A stretch of 51,505 nt of DNA from Verrucomicrobiota bacterium (GCA_013286145.1 JABDGH010000014.1:1-51505), one strand, 5' to 3'. Counted from the stretch's first letter, positions 26,868-35,490 are shown. A program made the numbers and translations. The notes: generated from the sequence alone by a model not told the origin.

Positions 26868-27236
26868 ATGAATACCGCAGTTCCAACTTTAGTACCTCAA
26901 GAAAAAGCCGGAGTCATCGAGTTTGATTGGGGGCAATTGACCTGGTTTGTGACGGATCAGCTCGTTCCAGATGCCGACATGACTTTTGGCCGTTGCATCA
27001 TTCGCCCGGGCCAGGAAAACCCCCGGCACTATCATCCCAATTGCTCTGAAATCCTTTTCGTTTACCAAGGCACCATTGAGCATACCACAGCCGAGGGCAT
27101 GAAGAAGATGACGGCGGGAGATTCTATTTCGATTCCCAAAAATTTCGTGCATCAGGCGCGAAATATTGGAACGGAGGACGCGATCCTGATGATCTCGTTC
27201 TCATCCGCTCATCGCGAGACCTGCGGCGAAAATTAA
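26868..27236 (+). CDS. Cupin-domain protein
   Basis: A 122-residue single-domain cupin. Motif 1 is HYH...E (His54, His56, Glu61) and motif 2 supplies His95 (PKNFVHQA), the usual metal-binding set. Small cupins of this type are sugar isomerases, dioxygenases or sugar-binding regulators. It is 54 bp upstream of a Gfo/Idh/MocA oxidoreductase and probably in one transcript with it, which favours a sugar- or polyol-related reaction. The specific reaction is unknown. Confidence 0.85.
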   Translation: MNTAVPTLVPQEKAGVIEFDWGQLTWFVTDQLVPDADMTFGRCIIRPGQENPRHYHPNCSEILFVYQGTIEHTTAEGMKKMTAGDSISIPKNFVHQARNIGTEDAILMISFSSAHRETCGEN

Positions 27237-27290
27237 GAAAACTGATTCCCTTCCCTCTTTGAAGATTCACTCCAATCCTACTTATCCTTT

Positions 27291-28397
27291 ATGACACAAC
27301 GTATTAACTTTCACGGAAGACTTGTCGATGAACCCGAAATTCGCGCAGGTTTTATCGGCTGTGGTTCTCATTCATTCCGAAACATCTATCCGACGTTTCA
27401 ATTTGCTCCCGTCAACCTGGTGGCCACCTGTGATCTCGAAATAGAAAAGGCAAAGGCCTTCGCCAAAAAATTTGGGGCAACATCCACTTATACGGATTAC
27501 AAGGAGATGCTGCGCAAGGAGAAGCTTGACGCCGTCTTCATCGTCACGGGTTGGGATAACAAAACCGGACGGCCCCTCTATCCCCCCATCGTCCGCGACT
27601 GTCTCGAGGCAGGTGTCCACGTCTGGTTTGAAAAACCGCCAGCCTTTGCCTGCGACGAGATCGACATGCTGCGAGAAGCGGCCAAAAAAGCGAACCGCAA
27701 TGTGCTCGTCGGATTGAAAAAGATGTTTTTCCCCGCCAACGAAAAAGCAAAGGAACTCACGACGGCGGAGAGCTTTGGGTCGATTGAGCTCGTTCTCCTG
27801 CAATATCCCCAGCATGTCCCTACCGTGGAGGAATTTACCACCTACACGACCAAGCATAACTGGGCGGTCGCAAGCTTTCTGGATCATCTTTGTCATCCGG
27901 CGGCTTTGCTCGTTTTTCTTCTGGGCATGCCCAAGACACTTTATTACGAGCGGAGCCCTTCAGGTGCAGGCAACGCTACGTTCGGTTATGGCGCAGGCGG
28001 TCCGGTGGCATCGTTTGCCATGACTGCGGGTTCTTCCAATAACGGCGGAATGGAACGGACGACCATCGTTTCGAATACCCGCCAGCATATCGTGGTGGAG
28101 AACAACCATCGCGTCTCCCTTCATCGCAATCCGCCCGGCGTGGGTTACGGGGATGCTCCTAACTATTTTTTGGGAAATGCAAATGAAACCACCGCGACGT
28201 GGGATCCCGAGTTTTCCCTAGGCCAGCTTTATAACAAAGGAATCTTCCTGCTCGGCTATTACAACGAGGTCAATGAATTTGCCCGCTCCATCCTGGAAAA
28301 GAGACCGGTGGCCAAGGGCACTCTCGATCACGCATGGCAGGTGACCCGACTTTTCGAGGCCTTCGCCGAAGGCCCCAACAAAGTCATCACACTTTGA
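27291..28397 (+). CDS. Gfo/Idh/MocA family oxidoreductase
   Basis: A 368-residue NAD(P)-dependent sugar oxidoreductase. The N-terminal Rossmann fold shows AGFIGCGSHSFRNIYP, the EKP signature appears as FEKPPAF, and the likely catalytic Asp-x3-His lies in FLDHLCHP. The C-terminal part is the usual beta-sheet dimer and substrate domain. Family members oxidise or reduce sugars, inositols and their derivatives, or bilin-type substrates. Directly behind the cupin, it probably acts on the same compound. Which sugar is unknown. The next gene starts 16 bp later. Confidence 0.86.
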   Translation: MTQRINFHGRLVDEPEIRAGFIGCGSHSFRNIYPTFQFAPVNLVATCDLEIEKAKAFAKKFGATSTYTDYKEMLRKEKLDAVFIVTGWDNKTGRPLYPPIVRDCLEAGVHVWFEKPPAFACDEIDMLREAAKKANRNVLVGLKKMFFPANEKAKELTTAESFGSIELVLLQYPQHVPTVEEFTTYTTKHNWAVASFLDHLCHPAALLVFLLGMPKTLYYERSPSGAGNATFGYGAGGPVASFAMTAGSSNNGGMERTTIVSNTRQHIVVENNHRVSLHRNPPGVGYGDAPNYFLGNANETTATWDPEFSLGQLYNKGIFLLGYYNEVNEFARSILEKRPVAKGTLDHAWQVTRLFEAFAEGPNKVITL

Positions 28398-28413
28398 AAG
28401 CCTGACGTTCCTC

Positions 28414-30153
28414 GTGCCCTTAATGGATTTTCGACCGGGATATTCCAAGCAGGCTTTTATTAGTGGACGATGGTTGTTTGCCATTTTTAGCCTCTGCTTT
28501 TGTCTTAACCCCGTCCTTAACCGGGCTGAGGCTGCTTCGGTGACGGTCGTCGTCACCAAACAAACCCCGCTGACAACTCTTTCTCCCAAGGGTGATGTCC
28601 TTGGAGTGGGGGAAGCGACCGTCGGCGCGCAATTCACCTTCGTGCGTATCGAGGGTAATCAGATTGTCCTGCAAAATGCCCAAGGCATCTATTACCGCAT
28701 CGCCAAAGTCTCCACCGATTATATCTCTGGCGCTTCGCCAACGAGTCCATCTGCGACAACAAATAACGCTCCCCTTGTCTCACCACCAGCTCCAGTTACA
28801 AACCTCGCCCCGGTTCCTTCAACCAGTTTATCAACTCCAGGCCAGGATATCACCGCGACTTCAAGCGCTCCGATTCCCGATGATGCCGTTGCCAAGATCA
28901 ATGCCGGTCTCGGCACATCGTTTTTCACCACGCAAAGCTTCTGGAAAGAATCGGCTCTACTCATTGCCAGTCGGTTACGCCTGAGGCTTGAAGACAAAAC
29001 AAAGTGGGAAAGTTCTTATCGCCGCTATTTCTATGATACAGAAGGGAATTATGCCCCGGCATCCATACTTGGCGGTGGAGCTTATTGCGTGGCTCTGTAT
29101 TCGGATGCCGATGATACCCCGACTTCTGCTTTGATCGCTTTCGCCAATGATGGTGACTATCAGGGAGCCGTTCGCATTTTAAGCGCTATCTATGCGCTCA
29201 AGCATCAAACAGGCACCCCGTTGGAAGGCTCTGACCAAAAGATCGCCGAACTCCAGGCCAAATTTGATGCGATCAGGCAATCTTTCGAGGCGGCCCGCCA
29301 GAAGGAACAGGTCACGCTCACCAAAAATTTAACCGCACTCTTCGGCGATCCCCGCAGAACCAGTTTTGGGAGTGATGCCGTCACCCGCGAAGATGCCTTG
29401 CGATGGGACTGGAACGGCGTGTCCTTCCTGCTTACCTGCCAGGAAAACAAATATAACCTGCTTCGTGTTATTCCGACTCAACTCGCCGATAACCATGGCC
29501 GTACCGAACGCATTCCTCGTGATGAACTAGGCCCAAAGTTAATCGATGCCGTTGAGCATCGGGTTAACGGAGATGTCGTCATTACCCAGATCCCCATGGC
29601 CGACCAGGGGCTTAAAGGTTACTGTGTTCCCGCCACTTGGGAGCGAGTCTTGCGCTACACTGGCGTTCCCGGTGATATGTACACCCTGAGTCGCATTGGT
29701 GGAGCTGGCTTCAGCGGCGGAGAAGGAGGAAGCGAAGTTGCCGCTCAACTCGACAATACGCTGCACAATTACGGTCGAAAGGCCCAGTTCATCCAAATCA
29801 CCAAAATAGATGCGTTTAGCCTGCGCCGTTATATCGATGCAGGCATTCCTATTTTCTGGGGAGTCAATCCGGGGGGCTATGTCACAGTTCAGCAGCGCTA
29901 TGCCCTGTGTGATCGTGATAAAGATTGGGAAGCGTGGAAAAAACTGCTCACGCAAAGCCGAACGCCATCCACTTCAAAAGCGACACCCTTGGAAAACAAG
30001 GGCGGCCATCAAGTCCTCATCACCGGTTATAATCCGGATACCAAAGAAATTGCCTGGTCGGATCCGTGGGGCCGCAATACCCAGGAACGGTGGATGACAC
30101 AGGAAGAGGCCCAGCGTTGCTCCCTGAATGAGTTCTACATCATCAGTTGGTAA
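28414..30153 (+). CDS. Secreted C39-like cysteine peptidase with SH3-like N-terminus
   Basis: A 579-residue secreted protein. The signal peptide ends near NRAEAA (residue 41). A short SH3-like domain (about 42-110, VGAQFTFVRIEGNQIVLQNA) is followed by a Pro/Ser/Thr-rich linker (to about 155), a helical middle region and a C-terminal papain-like domain. The catalytic set is visible: Cys404 (GYCVPAT), His532 (GGHQVLITGY) and Asp550 (WSDPWG), as in the C39/C39_2 peptidase group. Likely outside the cytoplasm, perhaps in peptide or cell-wall processing. GTG at 28414 is used as start; ATG at 28423 is an alternative. The gene starts 16 bp after the oxidoreductase, so co-transcription is possible despite an unrelated function. 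Confidence 0.78.
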   Translation: MPLMDFRPGYSKQAFISGRWLFAIFSLCFCLNPVLNRAEAASVTVVVTKQTPLTTLSPKGDVLGVGEATVGAQFTFVRIEGNQIVLQNAQGIYYRIAKVSTDYISGASPTSPSATTNNAPLVSPPAPVTNLAPVPSTSLSTPGQDITATSSAPIPDDAVAKINAGLGTSFFTTQSFWKESALLIASRLRLRLEDKTKWESSYRRYFYDTEGNYAPASILGGGAYCVALYSDADDTPTSALIAFANDGDYQGAVRILSAIYALKHQTGTPLEGSDQKIAELQAKFDAIRQSFEAARQKEQVTLTKNLTALFGDPRRTSFGSDAVTREDALRWDWNGVSFLLTCQENKYNLLRVIPTQLADNHGRTERIPRDELGPKLIDAVEHRVNGDVVITQIPMADQGLKGYCVPATWERVLRYTGVPGDMYTLSRIGGAGFSGGEGGSEVAAQLDNTLHNYGRKAQFIQITKIDAFSLRRYIDAGIPIFWGVNPGGYVTVQQRYALCDRDKDWEAWKKLLTQSRTPSTSKATPLENKGGHQVLITGYNPDTKEIAWSDPWGRNTQERWMTQEEAQRCSLNEFYIISW

Positions 30154-30177
30154 CGCCGGGACTACTTCCATCTTTAA

Positions 30178-30197
30178 TCCTCCATTATCACGGAGGA
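30178..30197. terminator. Small hairpin between convergent genes
   Basis: TCCTCC and GGAGGA pair around ATTATCAC between the end of the peptidase gene and the end of the histidine-rich peptide gene. There is no T-run, so it is only a candidate terminator. Confidence 0.3.
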
Positions 30198-30207
30198 CTA
30201 TGGCGAA

Positions 30208-30345
30208 TTATACTTTGTGATGATGATGGTGGTGGTGATGATGATGATGGCGGTGATGACCGGCACCTTTACCATTGGCCATTGCTGGAGACACCATGAA
30301 AAATGACAAGCCTGTCACACAAACTAAGAGTCGGAGTACGTTCAT
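30208..30345 (-). CDS. Small secreted histidine-rich peptide (45 aa)
   Basis: A 45-codon frame, too short for most gene finders. It begins ATG AAC GTA and reads MNVLRLLVCVTGLSFFMVSP then AMA, a clear signal peptide of about 23 residues with an A-x-A cleavage site. The mature part is NGKGAGHHR followed by eleven histidines and KV, giving 13 His in 22 residues. His is encoded by a mixture of CAT and CAC (four CAT, three CAC, three CAT, one CAC after the Arg), which argues against a simple slipped triplet. It resembles secreted histidine-rich metal-binding peptides; periplasmic nickel, zinc or copper buffering is the natural guess. No clear Shine-Dalgarno is seen. Confidence 0.62.
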   Translation of the reverse strand: MNVLRLLVCVTGLSFFMVSPAMANGKGAGHHRHHHHHHHHHHHKV

Positions 30346-30426
30346 ACCAAGAAATGATGCCTAAATTGTGAGTTTGGTTACAACAATCTTTTCCCTGAAC
30401 TAAAAAATATCTCTTCGTCTTGTTAT

Positions 30427-31344
30427 TCACCCCTTTAAAACCGGCGGTGCTTCCGAAGCCTCAAGCAAAGGCTTAAGCCCCTCTGCAAAGGATGTTTTGG
30501 GATTCCAGCCAAGAAGTTGCTTGATCCGGCTGATGTCGGCCAGAGTCACTTCCGCATCTCCCGTCCGACGCGGAAGGTGTACCTGATGCGGCGAGATCAG
30601 GTTGGCGATTTCCTTGATCGAAGTATTCGTTCCGCTACCGACATTCATCACGGTTCCTTCGACATCGCTACCGTATGCCGCGAGATTGGCTTCAACGACA
30701 TCGGAGACATGAATGAAATCCCGGCGTTGCGAGCCTTCTCCATGAATAGTCAAAGGTTCGCCCCGACGACGTTGATCCAGAAATATACCGAGCACGAGTG
30801 CATAGGCGCCGACTGCGGGCTGACGCGGGCCATAGACGTTGAAGTAACGAAGTGTGACGGTCGGAAATCGGTAGAGACGGGTAAAAATTTCACAGAATTG
30901 CTCGCCGACATATTTGGAGACCGCATACGGATTCAGGCAATCGGGCAAAGAGTTTTCTGACTGGGGCGGAGCGCCATTTCCATAATAAGTGGACGAGCCG
31001 CTATAAACCAATTTACGGACTTTCCTGTCACGGGCGGCGATGAGCAGGTTTTGCGTGCCGATGATGTTTTGTTCCGTGCAAAATTCAAACTTATCGATGG
31101 AGGGCGCGACTTTCGACATCGCCGCGAGATGGAAGACACCGGCGACGCCTTCACATGCCCGACGACACAAAGAGAGATCGGTAATGTCTCCTTCGAGAAA
31201 TTCGGCCGAGGGGTGAATCCATTCGGAGCGTCCCTGGCTAAGATTATCGAGGACACGAACCCGATGACCGAGAGCGTGCAGGCGTTCGACGAGATGACTG
31301 CCGATAAAACCCGCGCCGCCAGTAACAAGCATTGTTTTACCCAT
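30427..31344 (-). CDS. NAD-dependent sugar epimerase/dehydratase (extended SDR)
   Basis: A 305-residue extended short-chain dehydrogenase of the nucleotide-sugar type. The NAD motif is GGAGFIGSH (9-17) and the catalytic residues are Ser118, Tyr140 and Lys144 (NPYAVSKYVGE). The overall pattern (YFNVYGPRQP, GEGSQRRDFIHVSDVV) is like UDP-glucose/GlcNAc 4-epimerases. I chose ATG 31344 (MGKTMLVTGG), since an extended reading to 31422 puts an extra 26 residues ahead of the NAD motif and overlaps the upstream gene. That start overlaps the end of the nucleotidyltransferase by 8 bp. Last gene of the five-gene operon. Confidence 0.88.
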   Translation of the reverse strand: MGKTMLVTGGAGFIGSHLVERLHALGHRVRVLDNLSQGRSEWIHPSAEFLEGDITDLSLCRRACEGVAGVFHLAAMSKVAPSIDKFEFCTEQNIIGTQNLLIAARDRKVRKLVYSGSSTYYGNGAPPQSENSLPDCLNPYAVSKYVGEQFCEIFTRLYRFPTVTLRYFNVYGPRQPAVGAYALVLGIFLDQRRRGEPLTIHGEGSQRRDFIHVSDVVEANLAAYGSDVEGTVMNVGSGTNTSIKEIANLISPHQVHLPRRTGDAEVTLADISRIKQLLGWNPKTSFAEGLKPLLEASEAPPVLKG

Positions 31345-32155
31345 AAGATTTTTTGGTGGTGGGAAGATTTTTTTGGAGAAGTTGCCGGGCAAAGGCAAGA
31401 TCATCCGGTGTATTGATGCCAACCGCTTCGGTCGGATCCTTTGTTTCGTATCTGGCCACCGGCCATTTGGCTATTGAGGAAAGATACGCGAGAAATGGAA
31501 GGAAATTTATTTCCCCCGTCGCCGAGCCTGAGGCACTAGTCGTCCGGTAACGATGCCATTCTTCACACAAAGTTGAACCTCCGCTAAGAAGAAAGACCCC
31601 GATATCGGAAAAGCCGTTCGGCTCGCACTGATCCCCTTCCCTCGTTTGCCGCACTTTCGTCAGGGAGCCTGAGGAATCGAAAATATATTCCACATAAGGG
31701 CTTGGCGTACGAACCACCGGAAGAGTCAGCGAGGTAGTTCCCTGGGTGGAATGAAGATCGAGACAGGTTTGTAGCGTATGAAGCGAGAGATTGAACTGAT
31801 CACCCCATACGATCAGAATATTTTCGTACTTACTCCAAAGATCGCTGACGCAAAAGATGGCATCTCCCATGCCGAGAGGTGTGGATTGAAGGCCTATCTC
31901 CGTTTTGTCGAAACTTTCCGGGTTAAAATTTGCGTGATTTTTTTTCAGGTAATCCTGTCCGTCCTGGGAGAGAACAAGAACGGTGTGATCGACCAACTGG
32001 GATAGTTTATCGTGGATGACATCCCAGATGGTGATGGAAGGAAAGATGGGGACAAAGACCTTGGGAGTCTGGACGCCAAGCCTCGTTCCACGTCCTGCGG
32101 CGGGAACAACCGCGCAAATTCGATTCCGGGGAATATCTGGAAGGCGGTTTTTCAT
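31337..32155 (-). CDS. Sugar-1-phosphate nucleotidyltransferase family protein
   Basis: A 272-residue protein with a G-rich nucleotidyltransferase signature, VVPAAGRGTRLGVQTPKVFV (first about 35 residues), and a metal/substrate strand ILIVWGDQFNLSLHT. This is the pattern of GT-A-fold enzymes such as GlcNAc-1-phosphate uridylyltransferases and related NDP-sugar pyrophosphorylases. It joins an NTP to a sugar phosphate. Overlaps the HAD gene by 4 bp upstream and the epimerase start by 8 bp downstream, so translation is coupled. Together with those genes it would make and remodel an activated sugar. Confidence 0.85.
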   Translation of the reverse strand: MKNRLPDIPRNRICAVVPAAGRGTRLGVQTPKVFVPIFPSITIWDVIHDKLSQLVDHTVLVLSQDGQDYLKKNHANFNPESFDKTEIGLQSTPLGMGDAIFCVSDLWSKYENILIVWGDQFNLSLHTLQTCLDLHSTQGTTSLTLPVVRTPSPYVEYIFDSSGSLTKVRQTREGDQCEPNGFSDIGVFLLSGGSTLCEEWHRYRTTSASGSATGEINFLPFLAYLSSIAKWPVARYETKDPTEAVGINTPDDLAFARQLLQKNLPTTKKSYG

Positions 32156-32796
32156 GGGAGCAGGAGAGAGGCGAGCTTTGCATAACTATCCACGTTGATC
32201 ACGCCCGGTAATTGAAGGTTAGCGTGAATCAATACCACGTCCAAGCCAGCGCCTTGGGCGGATTGAAGGCCGCTTTCGGCATCTTCAATGACAAGACAGT
32301 CCTGGCTGCTCAAGCCAAATTTGGCAACGGTATGAAGATAGGGTTCAGGCGATGGCTTGCCGGGATGAGCATCTTCTGCGGTGGTGATTCCTTCAAAATA
32401 ATGCGCGAGCTTCGTTAACTCAAGGACTCGATGAGTGGAGATCCGACTAGCGCCCGTGACTAAAAAAAGACGACAACCCTTTTGTTGAAGCTGCTCCAGT
32501 AAAGATTCTGCTCCGGCAAAAACAGTGACATCACCATGCTCAACAGCGGCACGGTAAAGTCTCTGTTTACAATCGGTAAGTTCGGTCAATTCCATTTCAT
32601 CCCGGAAACCGAGTGTCTGAAAAACCTCCCGGGTGGGACGTCCCGCGAAAATGGTGTAATCAAAATTCTCCGCCAGGGCCGGGTAACGAACCTTCAACGT
32701 ATCGATAAAGGCGCGATCGTGCGCCGGAACGGAATTCACCAGTGTGCCATCCAGATCGAAAAGAAGGTGCCGTTTAGAAGAAAATGCGCCAGGCAT
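32152..32796 (-). CDS. HAD-superfamily phosphatase (beta-phosphoglucomutase-like)
   Basis: A 214-residue HAD hydrolase. Motif I is LLFDLDGTLV (nucleophile Asp14, Asp16), motif II lies in LFLVTGAS, the Lys motif in HPGKPSPEPY and motif IV in LVIEDAESG; an alpha-helical cap sits between (residues about 20-85). It most resembles beta-phosphoglucomutase or sugar-phosphate phosphatases. The gene overlaps its downstream neighbour by 4 bp and the upstream YvcK-GT2 gene by 23 bp. In this operon it probably removes or moves a phosphate on the sugar before activation. Confidence 0.87.
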   Translation of the reverse strand: MPGAFSSKRHLLFDLDGTLVNSVPAHDRAFIDTLKVRYPALAENFDYTIFAGRPTREVFQTLGFRDEMELTELTDCKQRLYRAAVEHGDVTVFAGAESLLEQLQQKGCRLFLVTGASRISTHRVLELTKLAHYFEGITTAEDAHPGKPSPEPYLHTVAKFGLSSQDCLVIEDAESGLQSAQGAGLDVVLIHANLQLPGVINVDSYAKLASLLLP

Positions 32797-34750
32797 TGCG
32801 AAAACTCCTTAACAAACGCCATCTGATATTGGCGAAACCATCGAACGTGCGATACAGAATGGGTATCTCTGCTATTTCGCATTTATTTTGCATGAGTATC
32901 TTGGTGATTCCGCTGGCGGAATGATCCTCAAGCTTGGAAAGTTTTCCGAGGACGGAAGCAAGAGAGCTTCGGTTATAAAGTCGAAAACCAGTAAGTGGAT
33001 CGGAAAAAATCACACCAAACCGCAGGACAAACATGAGCGAAAATAGAAACGCGCCGATAAGACTTAATGTGTAAAGAAAGAGCGATTCTCCGTAGGCAGC
33101 GTCCAGGGAATGATAAAATTGATTGCGACTTTGCGTGCGCGAGCCGTATACCGCAGCAAACGGGTGTTGCATGAGAATTTCGAGGCCGTAAAGGATGTCG
33201 CACAACCGGTATTCGCCATCGCCGGAAATGGTGACCAGGTATTTGGAGCGCCTCGAAGAAGCCCAATCACTTAGTTCGTGCACCTCTGAAAACATCTCAT
33301 CGGACGTAACCGACTCTATCACCAGATGCGAAGGAAGATCCAAACGGGGCAACTCTACATTATTAAAACGGAGCCGAACCTTCTTGAACTGAGTATGCCA
33401 GGGCAGTTCAAGAAACTCCTGTATGAGCTGATTCATGGCAAGCGATCTTTCGTAGAGATTGATATAGATATCAAGCTCCTGATCGACGGGGATAATGGCT
33501 TCTTCATAGGCACCAAGGATGTGCCGTACAGTCAGATATCCGCTATGTACACCAGCTCGCACCGGATTTTCAAATTCATCCTCGATCCATTTTAAGTTTT
33601 TGGAAAACTTTTGCGCTGCCAGATCCCCTCTTGGAATCAGTTGATCGGGCTTGCTGGAACGGTTTGTATATAGAACGTGAGTAAATAAGCCACGCTCATT
33701 TGAGCTGTCGTTTAAAAAATCAAGGGCATTGCTCACAATGTCGGTCGCGGAGAGGGCCTGGATATCGTGATCGCGATGGATATTAACCACAAATATCTTG
33801 GCTCGTGCACTGCTTGCGGCAATGGCCTCATCAAGTCCCGTCGTTTTATAACTTGGAAGGAGCGATGAAAATTGCGTACCCGGGCCGTAAATAATAATAT
33901 CGGAATGAAGCAGGGCATCCCTGGCTTCCGGCGAAAGTGTGACTGGCTTGTGAAAGGCTTGTAGAGCGGCGCGCTTGGCTTTCACATCCGGCAGCGCACA
34001 GATGCGCTCCAATTCGACTGGAGATAGTGGCTTTTCCAGAAAGAAGACATCGACGATTCTCGCGGCACTTTGGGCACCGACTATTTTTGATTCTCTCTCT
34101 AATATTTCGCCGTCTTCCTTGAGAGCAACCAAAATGCGATTTTCGCCCTGGGTAACATTCAAGAGTTTGGCTTTTGAATGAAATTCCCGGGCCAGTTCGG
34201 TGGCCGTGGCATTAAAGTTACGATTATTTTTTAGATAGGCGCCGGCGAAAATAAGGTTGCCCAAGGAACAATCAACAAACTTAAAACCCTGGCCTTGCCG
34301 GGTCTGGTATTCGAAGAAAGCAGCCAAATAACCACGCACCTGCGGCCCCATTCTGTCCAACTCTTGCACGACGGAGCGGAGATCCTTCGGCAATATCGAA
34401 TCGTCGCTTTCACCACCAACGGCGGACCATTTTTTTAGGTAGGAAATCTCCTTTTCCTGATAGGTTTCCGATAATCTAAATTCGAGCAGTTGAGTCATCG
34501 CGTATTGATAACTGCTATGCAAATGAAGAAAGTTGGAGAGATTTTTCCGAAAGTCGGAAGGCCCAAGCATCCCGGGAATAAAACCGCGCAACTCACCCGT
34601 GGAAAGGCCATCGTCATAGGCGTTGATCAGCGCATTCAATTCCACGTCGGGACGGCGAAGAAACTCACGAATCAAGTTCGAGCCGCCTCGTCCACCGCAA
34701 AAAACGGAAACTACCAGGCGGTTCGAATTGTTTGATGCAGATGGCTTCAT
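32774..34750 (-). CDS. Fusion of YvcK/CofD-like domain with GT2-like glycosyltransferase domain
   Basis: A 658-residue two-domain protein. Residues about 10-420 match the YvcK (gluconeogenesis factor)/CofD fold: glycine-rich FCGGRGGSN (18-25), AYDDGLSTGELR (44-55), GPSDFRKNL (63-71), GNLIFAG (164-170) and YGPGTQFSSLLPS (288-300). Residues about 425-640 match the later part of a GT2 glycosyltransferase: SGDGEYRLCDI (509-519, the DxD-like strand), hydrophobic helices at about 557-580, then SDPLTGFRLYNRSS. The N-terminal nucleotide-binding strand of a normal GT2 looks degenerate. YvcK proteins are usually 300-450 residues and stand alone, so the fusion is unusual. It overlaps the GT2 gene by 4 bp upstream and the HAD gene by 23 bp downstream. 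The activity (sugar-nucleotide sensing, transfer or both) is unknown. Confidence 0.8.
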   Translation of the reverse strand: MKPSASNNSNRLVVSVFCGGRGGSNLIREFLRRPDVELNALINAYDDGLSTGELRGFIPGMLGPSDFRKNLSNFLHLHSSYQYAMTQLLEFRLSETYQEKEISYLKKWSAVGGESDDSILPKDLRSVVQELDRMGPQVRGYLAAFFEYQTRQGQGFKFVDCSLGNLIFAGAYLKNNRNFNATATELAREFHSKAKLLNVTQGENRILVALKEDGEILERESKIVGAQSAARIVDVFFLEKPLSPVELERICALPDVKAKRAALQAFHKPVTLSPEARDALLHSDIIIYGPGTQFSSLLPSYKTTGLDEAIAASSARAKIFVVNIHRDHDIQALSATDIVSNALDFLNDSSNERGLFTHVLYTNRSSKPDQLIPRGDLAAQKFSKNLKWIEDEFENPVRAGVHSGYLTVRHILGAYEEAIIPVDQELDIYINLYERSLAMNQLIQEFLELPWHTQFKKVRLRFNNVELPRLDLPSHLVIESVTSDEMFSEVHELSDWASSRRSKYLVTISGDGEYRLCDILYGLEILMQHPFAAVYGSRTQSRNQFYHSLDAAYGESLFLYTLSLIGAFLFSLMFVLRFGVIFSDPLTGFRLYNRSSLASVLGKLSKLEDHSASGITKILMQNKCEIAEIPILYRTFDGFANIRWRLLRSFRNAWRIFF

Positions 34751-35490
34751 GAACGTGAATAGGGACGACGTTGCAACAGGCCAACCTTGAGGAGAAATTG
34801 ACGAAATCCGATATAAATAACAAAGAAAAATCGATGCAGACTGCCGCGGATCAGTGTTCGACTGCTACGTCCTTTGTCCCGGGATTGATGAAGAACCTCG
34901 ACCTCTCCCATCACAACGCCCCGCTCCAGAATTTTAGAGCTAATTTCCGTGGAATAATTCAGACCTTTGGCCTCGAGGCAAAGATCGCGAAGCAGGGGGC
35001 CTTCAACAAGTTTGAGCGCACAGTTAAAGTCGCGATATCGTGTGCCATGAAACAGATTGCAACACCATCCACTGGCCCATGAGCCAAACCTCGCGAAAGT
35101 TGAGTCCACCTTATGAACACGAAAGCCAATAAATGCAGGAAGAGGAGCACGTTTCAGTTCGCGCGTAAAACGCTCCAGATTTTCAACAGGATATTGACCA
35201 TCCGAATCGAGCAAAAGAACCCAGGACTTGGTCGTGTTCCTGATGGCCGTTGTCAGGGCAGCGGCAGCACCCTGGTTGGTCGCATGATTGCATGGCTTTA
35301 CGGATGGGTAGAGCCGGGATAGTTTGCACAAAAGATCCCACGTATTGTCCTTGCTTCCGTCATTGCATACAACGATTTCGAAATCCTCCGGCTTAAAGTG
35401 CGCCTGCAAATAATGCACCCAACCTTCCACAAGGGGGAAAATGTTTTCGCCCTCGTTATAAGCCGGAGCGGCAATAGAAATGTTGAGCAT
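34747..35490 (-). CDS. Family 2 glycosyltransferase (first gene of the five-gene operon)
   Basis: A 247-residue GT-A glycosyltransferase. The start IAAPAYNEGENI and VCNDGSKDNT form the nucleotide-binding part, and LLLDSDGQYPVE supplies the DxD motif (Asp95, Asp97). The layout is like dolichyl/undecaprenyl-phosphate sugar transferases (GtrB/DPM type). A hydrophobic C-terminal region (FFFVIYIGFRQFLL) suggests membrane association. Its stop overlaps the start of the YvcK-GT2 fusion by 4 bp. It is the promoter-proximal gene, separated from the divergent membrane-protein gene by a 228-bp spacer. Confidence 0.87.
   Translation of the reverse strand: MLNISIAAPAYNEGENIFPLVEGWVHYLQAHFKPEDFEIVVCNDGSKDNTWDLLCKLSRLYPSVKPCNHATNQGAAAALTTAIRNTTKSWVLLLDSDGQYPVENLERFTRELKRAPLPAFIGFRVHKVDSTFARFGSWASGWCCNLFHGTRYRDFNCALKLVEGPLLRDLCLEAKGLNYSTEISSKILERGVVMGEVEVLHQSRDKGRSSRTLIRGSLHRFFFVIYIGFRQFLLKVGLLQRRPYSRS

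Noticed and set aside
30217-30258. CAT/CAC triplet array taken for a microsatellite or CRISPR-like repeat
   Set aside because: The units are in frame within a complete small gene with signal peptide and stop; it codes for histidines. There are no spacers as in CRISPR.
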